A DNA stretch of 39,775 bases from Agrococcus baldri (GTDB lineage: Bacteria > Actinomycetota > Actinomycetes > Actinomycetales > Microbacteriaceae): the NCBI GenBank assembly GCA_007988785.1, contig BJUU01000024.1, positions 1-39,775 of the forward strand. Reading direction: 5' to 3'. Under the pieces are notes generated by a model that was not told where the DNA came from, ran no database searches, and saw only the letters and a list, made by a program, of their open reading frames with translations. Numbering within the stretch: the stretch's first letter is position 1; the number at the start of each line of letters is the position of its first letter. Both the position numbers and the translations under genes were made by a program. This document shows positions 37,303 through 39,775 of this stretch, in pieces.

Positions 37303-38145
37303 ATGACCGACGCACCCGCGCTGGCGATCACCGGTGCCACCGGAGCGGTCGGCCGGCTCACCGCCGAGGAGCTCGCGCGCGGCGGCACCGAGCTGCGGCT
37401 GCTGGCCCGCTCGCCGGGGCGCGCGCCGCAGCTGCCGGGCGCGGTCGTGGTGCAGAGCTCGTACGGCGACGGCGCGCAGGCGCGCGCGGCCCTCGAGGGC
37501 GTGTCGACGCTGCTGATGGTCTCGGCCGGCGAGGAGGAGGACTGGCCGCAGCAGCAGCTCGGCTTCGTCGCCGCAGCCGCCGATGCGGGCGTCGAGCACA
37601 TCGTCTACACCTCGTTCCAGGGCGCCTCGCCCGAGGCGACCTTCACCTACGCCCGCGACCACTTCGACACCGAGGAAGCGATCCGGGCCAGCGGCATGGC
37701 GTGGACGCTGCTGCGCGACAGCTTCTACCTCGACTTCGTCACGCTGCTGCCGGGCGCCGACGGCGCGCTGCGCGGCCCGGCGGGCGAGGGTCGCGTCGCA
37801 GCGGTCGCCAAGCTCGACGTGGCGCGCTCCGCCGCCGCCGTGCTGCGCGACCCGGCCGCGCACGCGGGGCGCGCCTACGAGATCACCGGCCCGGAGGCGC
37901 TCTCGTTCGCGGACTTCGCGGCCGCACTGACGGCATCGACGGGCCGAACCATCCGCTACGTCGACGAGCCGATGGACGAGGCGCGGCGGTGGCGCGAGGC
38001 CACCGGGGCGCCCGAGTGGCAGCTGCAGGGCTGGCTGACGACCTTCGCGGCGATCGCGCGGGGCGAGCACGCGCATGTCAGCGACGACGTGGAGCTGCTG
38101 ACCGGCCGCACGCCCCTCAGCCTGCGGCAGCTGCTGCTCGGCTGA
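37303..38145 (+). CDS. NmrA-like NAD(P)-binding oxidoreductase
   Basis: 280 aa. Atypical short-chain dehydrogenase of the NmrA/QOR2 group: Rossmann motif ITGATGAVGRLT (9-20), LLMVSAGEE, VEHIVYTSFQGASP and TLLRDSFYLDF. Likely quinone or NADPH-linked reductase; no Tyr-Lys classical pair is obvious. The ATG at 37303 has AGGAG at 37291-37295; TATCGT (37244-37249) is the best -10, giving a leader of about 50 nt. It is divergent from galM. Confidence 0.87.
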   Translation: MTDAPALAITGATGAVGRLTAEELARGGTELRLLARSPGRAPQLPGAVVVQSSYGDGAQARAALEGVSTLLMVSAGEEEDWPQQQLGFVAAAADAGVEHIVYTSFQGASPEATFTYARDHFDTEEAIRASGMAWTLLRDSFYLDFVTLLPGADGALRGPAGEGRVAAVAKLDVARSAAAVLRDPAAHAGRAYEITGPEALSFADFAAALTASTGRTIRYVDEPMDEARRWREATGAPEWQLQGWLTTFAAIARGEHAHVSDDVELLTGRTPLSLRQLLLG

Positions 38146-38148
38146 GGG

Positions 38149-38169
38149 CCGCTCGCCACGGGCGAGCGG
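38149..38169. terminator. Bidirectional terminator between the NmrA-like gene and tRNA-Leu
   Basis: Perfect 9-bp stem CCGCTCGCC/GGCGAGCGG with a 3-nt loop, 4 bp after the NmrA-like stop and next to the 3' end of the tRNA. Confidence 0.75.
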
Positions 38170-38243
38170 TGCCCCCGCTGGGACTCGAACCCAGACTGTG
38201 CGGATTTTAAGTCCGCCGCCTCTGCCGATTGGGCTACGGGGGC
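38170..38243 (-). tRNA. tRNA with UAA anticodon (tRNA-Leu), short variable arm
   Basis: 74 nt on the minus strand. Acceptor GCCCCCG/CGGGGGC, D-stem GCC/GGC, anticodon stem GCGGA/TCCGC with loop CTTAAAA (anticodon UAA, reads Leu codon UUA), variable loop only 5 nt, T-arm CTGGG-TTCGAGT-CCCAG, discriminator A. Leucine tRNAs normally have a long variable arm (class II), which is absent here. The identity by anticodon is Leu; charging is inferred. Confidence 0.85.
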
Positions 38244-38287
38244 CGGGCACGCGCCCGGCCCTACGCTACGCCGACCCGAGAAGCGAC

Positions 38288-38306
38288 TCTGTCGTTGGGG
38301 GACAGA
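38288..38306. promoter_or_regulatory. Candidate operator upstream of the sugar-binding lipoprotein
   Basis: TCTGTC - 7 nt - GACAGA, a perfect 6-bp inverted repeat, 8 bp before TACGCT (38314-38319), the best -10. It suits a LacI- or GntR-type repressor of sugar uptake. No such regulator gene is in the window. Confidence 0.35.
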
Positions 38307-38372
38307 ACCGGGCTACGCTCCGCTTGGGAGGCCGGTCGCGGTCGCGACCGACCCTGGCTGCAGGAGGTAGGG

Positions 38373-39737
38373 ATGCGAGCACGGGCGGGCGCGGCAGGCG
38401 CCATAGCGGCAGCGCTGCTGCTGACGGGATGCGGTGGCGGCGGTGGCGAGGAGGCTGCGGCAGAGGTCGACTTCGGCGCAGCGGCCTCCGGCACGCTGGC
38501 CGGCTGGGGATTCGAGAACACCGACGACGTCGGGCAGGCGCGGCTCGACCACGCCGCGGCCGCCCTCGAGGGCCTCACGGTCGAGCTCGACCAGACCGCC
38601 TTCGACGCGCAGAAGTTCACGACGCTCGCCGCCTCCGGCGACATGCCGGACGTGGTCCAGATGGATCGGCAGTTCGTGCCCACCTACGCAGCCCAGGGGC
38701 TGCTGATGCCGCTCGACGAGTGCTTCGCCGCGCACGAGGTCGACCCGGCGCAGCACTGGTACCCGAACGTCGCCGCCGACGTCACCTGGGACGAGCAGCT
38801 GTGGGCGGTGCCGCAGTTCTACCAGCCGCCGGTGATCCTGACGAACGCGCGCGTGATGGAGGAGGCGGGCGTGAGCGCCGACGACCTCGACGCCAGCGAC
38901 CCGGATGCGCTGATCGCGGCCGCCGAGGCGATGACTGTGATGGACGGCTCGAGCGTCACCCGCGTCGGCTTCGACCCGCAGGGCGTCTCGAAGGCGGCCC
39001 AGTGGATGCTGGCGTTCGGCGGCGGCATCGTCGACGAGCAGGGCATGCCGACGCTCGACCGCGAGGAGAACGTCGCTGCCGCCGAGTTCCTGCAGCAGCT
39101 CTACGAGGCGCAGGGCGGCTTCGCAGAGGTGAGCGGCTTCATCGACTCGATCGACATCTTCGGCGACGGCAACGGCTACGCCAACGATCTGGTCGGCGCC
39201 GCCGTGTTCGACCAGTGGTACCTCAACGTGCTCACCCCGTACGCCGATGAGGTCGAGATCGGCGCCGTGCCGATGCGCGACCGCGAGGGCGAGCCCTTCA
39301 CGGCTTCCGGCGGCTCGTCGTTCGTCATCCCGGCGGGCGCGCAGAACCCGGGCGCCGCGTGCGCGTGGGCGCTCGAGCTGACGACGGCGGATGCCTGGAC
39401 CGCGGCCGCCGAGGCGCGCGCGACGACGGAGGAGGAGGCCGAGCGCAACGGCATCAACACGGGGCTGTTCACCGGCTCGGCCGAGAGCGACGAGATGATC
39501 CGCAGCGAGTTCGCCTCGGCTGACGGCTACCCGGGCTTCGAGGAGGCGATCGCCGCGTACTACGACGTCGCGGCGCTCGGCACCTCGATCGGCGCCTCGC
39601 CCGCCGGGCAGCAGGTGCAGAGCGAGCTCGAGAACGCGATGTCGTCGGCGCTGGTCGGCGAGGCCTCGCCCGCCGACGCGCTCGCGGCGGCGCAGCAGGC
39701 GGCGATGCGCGCCTACGACCAGGTCAGCGGCGGCTGA
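38373..39737 (+). CDS. Sugar ABC transporter substrate-binding lipoprotein
   Basis: 454 aa. Signal peptide with lipobox LLLTGC (Cys20), then a family 1 extracellular solute-binding fold: GDMPDVVQMDRQFVPTYAAQG, WYPNVAADVTWDEQLWAVPQF and, later, GNGYANDLVGAAVFDQWYLN. It is likely to deliver an oligosaccharide or polyol. The ATG at 38373 has CAGGAGG upstream. A terminator follows directly, so its permeases are not in this operon as far as the window shows; UgpC at 7.8 kb could be the ATPase. Confidence 0.9.
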   Translation: MRARAGAAGAIAAALLLTGCGGGGGEEAAAEVDFGAAASGTLAGWGFENTDDVGQARLDHAAAALEGLTVELDQTAFDAQKFTTLAASGDMPDVVQMDRQFVPTYAAQGLLMPLDECFAAHEVDPAQHWYPNVAADVTWDEQLWAVPQFYQPPVILTNARVMEEAGVSADDLDASDPDALIAAAEAMTVMDGSSVTRVGFDPQGVSKAAQWMLAFGGGIVDEQGMPTLDREENVAAAEFLQQLYEAQGGFAEVSGFIDSIDIFGDGNGYANDLVGAAVFDQWYLNVLTPYADEVEIGAVPMRDREGEPFTASGGSSFVIPAGAQNPGAACAWALELTTADAWTAAAEARATTEEEAERNGINTGLFTGSAESDEMIRSEFASADGYPGFEEAIAAYYDVAALGTSIGASPAGQQVQSELENAMSSALVGEASPADALAAAQQAAMRAYDQVSGG

Positions 39738-39749
39738 GCCCGCAGAGGC

Positions 39750-39775
39750 GGCGGGGCGGCACGCGCCGCCCCGCC
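39750..39775 (+). terminator. Terminator of the sugar-binding lipoprotein gene
   Basis: Perfect 11-bp stem GGCGGGGCGGC/GCCGCCCCGCC, loop ACGC, 12 bp after the stop codon. It ends at the window edge, so any T-tract is unseen. Confidence 0.7.

Overview
The window is 39.8 kb of very GC-rich DNA from a high-GC Gram-positive bacterium. The gene content points to Actinobacteria: mycothiol synthase (MshD), CarD, SenX3/RegX3, DUF3263, DUF4032, GroEL with CIRCE operators, and a fused IspD-IspF. Codon habits (frequent GATGCG / GCATCC strings), many leaderless starts, and the UgpC - DUF4032 - RlmB-like - CysS - IspDF - CarD order fit the family Microbacteriaceae (Agrococcus or a relative is my guess, not proven). 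I see no phage, insertion sequence, CRISPR or plasmid gene. It reads as core chromosome with a few accessory or decayed spots.

Layout. 1-5.4 kb: groL with two CIRCE operators, LytR_C and DUF3263 genes, msrB, a YdcZ-type permease, an acetyltransferase, tRNA-Thr and a small membrane protein. 5.4-9.7 kb: a ten-unit, 20-bp tandem repeat, then three DsbA/thioredoxin-fold exported proteins around a lone UgpC/MsmX-type ABC ATPase. 9.7-16.1 kb: a DUF4032 protein with kinase-like residues, then the conserved block rlmB-like, cysS, ispDF, carD, lpqE-like. 16.1-19.5 kb: the phosphate-sensing genes regX3, senX3 and phoU, followed by gpmA. 19.5-23.5 kb: DUF3626, a methyltransferase, ygfZ, a nitrobindin-like protein and two small membrane proteins. 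23.7-28.5 kb: a GlnR-like orphan regulator, mshD, ppk and mutT1. 28.7-34.2 kb: a hydrolase, a sugar acetyltransferase and pstSCAB behind a clear PHO box. 34.6-39.7 kb: a conserved uncharacterised protein, tRNA-Lys, a GyrI-like protein, an endonuclease/exonuclease/phosphatase remnant, an aldose epimerase, an NmrA-like protein, a short tRNA with UAA anticodon, and a sugar-binding lipoprotein.

The strongest functional theme is phosphate. Uptake (PstSCAB), sensing (SenX3/RegX3 with PhoU) and storage (Ppk, with the Nudix/phosphatase MutT1) lie within 18 kb, and the pstS PHO box ties them together. The second theme is envelope redox and folding: three DsbA-like proteins share a PxNMA motif, and MsrB and mycothiol synthesis are also present.

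The least explained material is intergenic. It includes the 20-bp tandem array and three separate sets of palindromic phrases at 21.3, 23.5 and 28.6 kb. A REP-like family occurs at 0.1, 11.1 and 30.1 kb. A recurrent TAGGCT-type -10 lies 6-7 nt before many start codons, and in two cases it contains the stop codon of the upstream gene.
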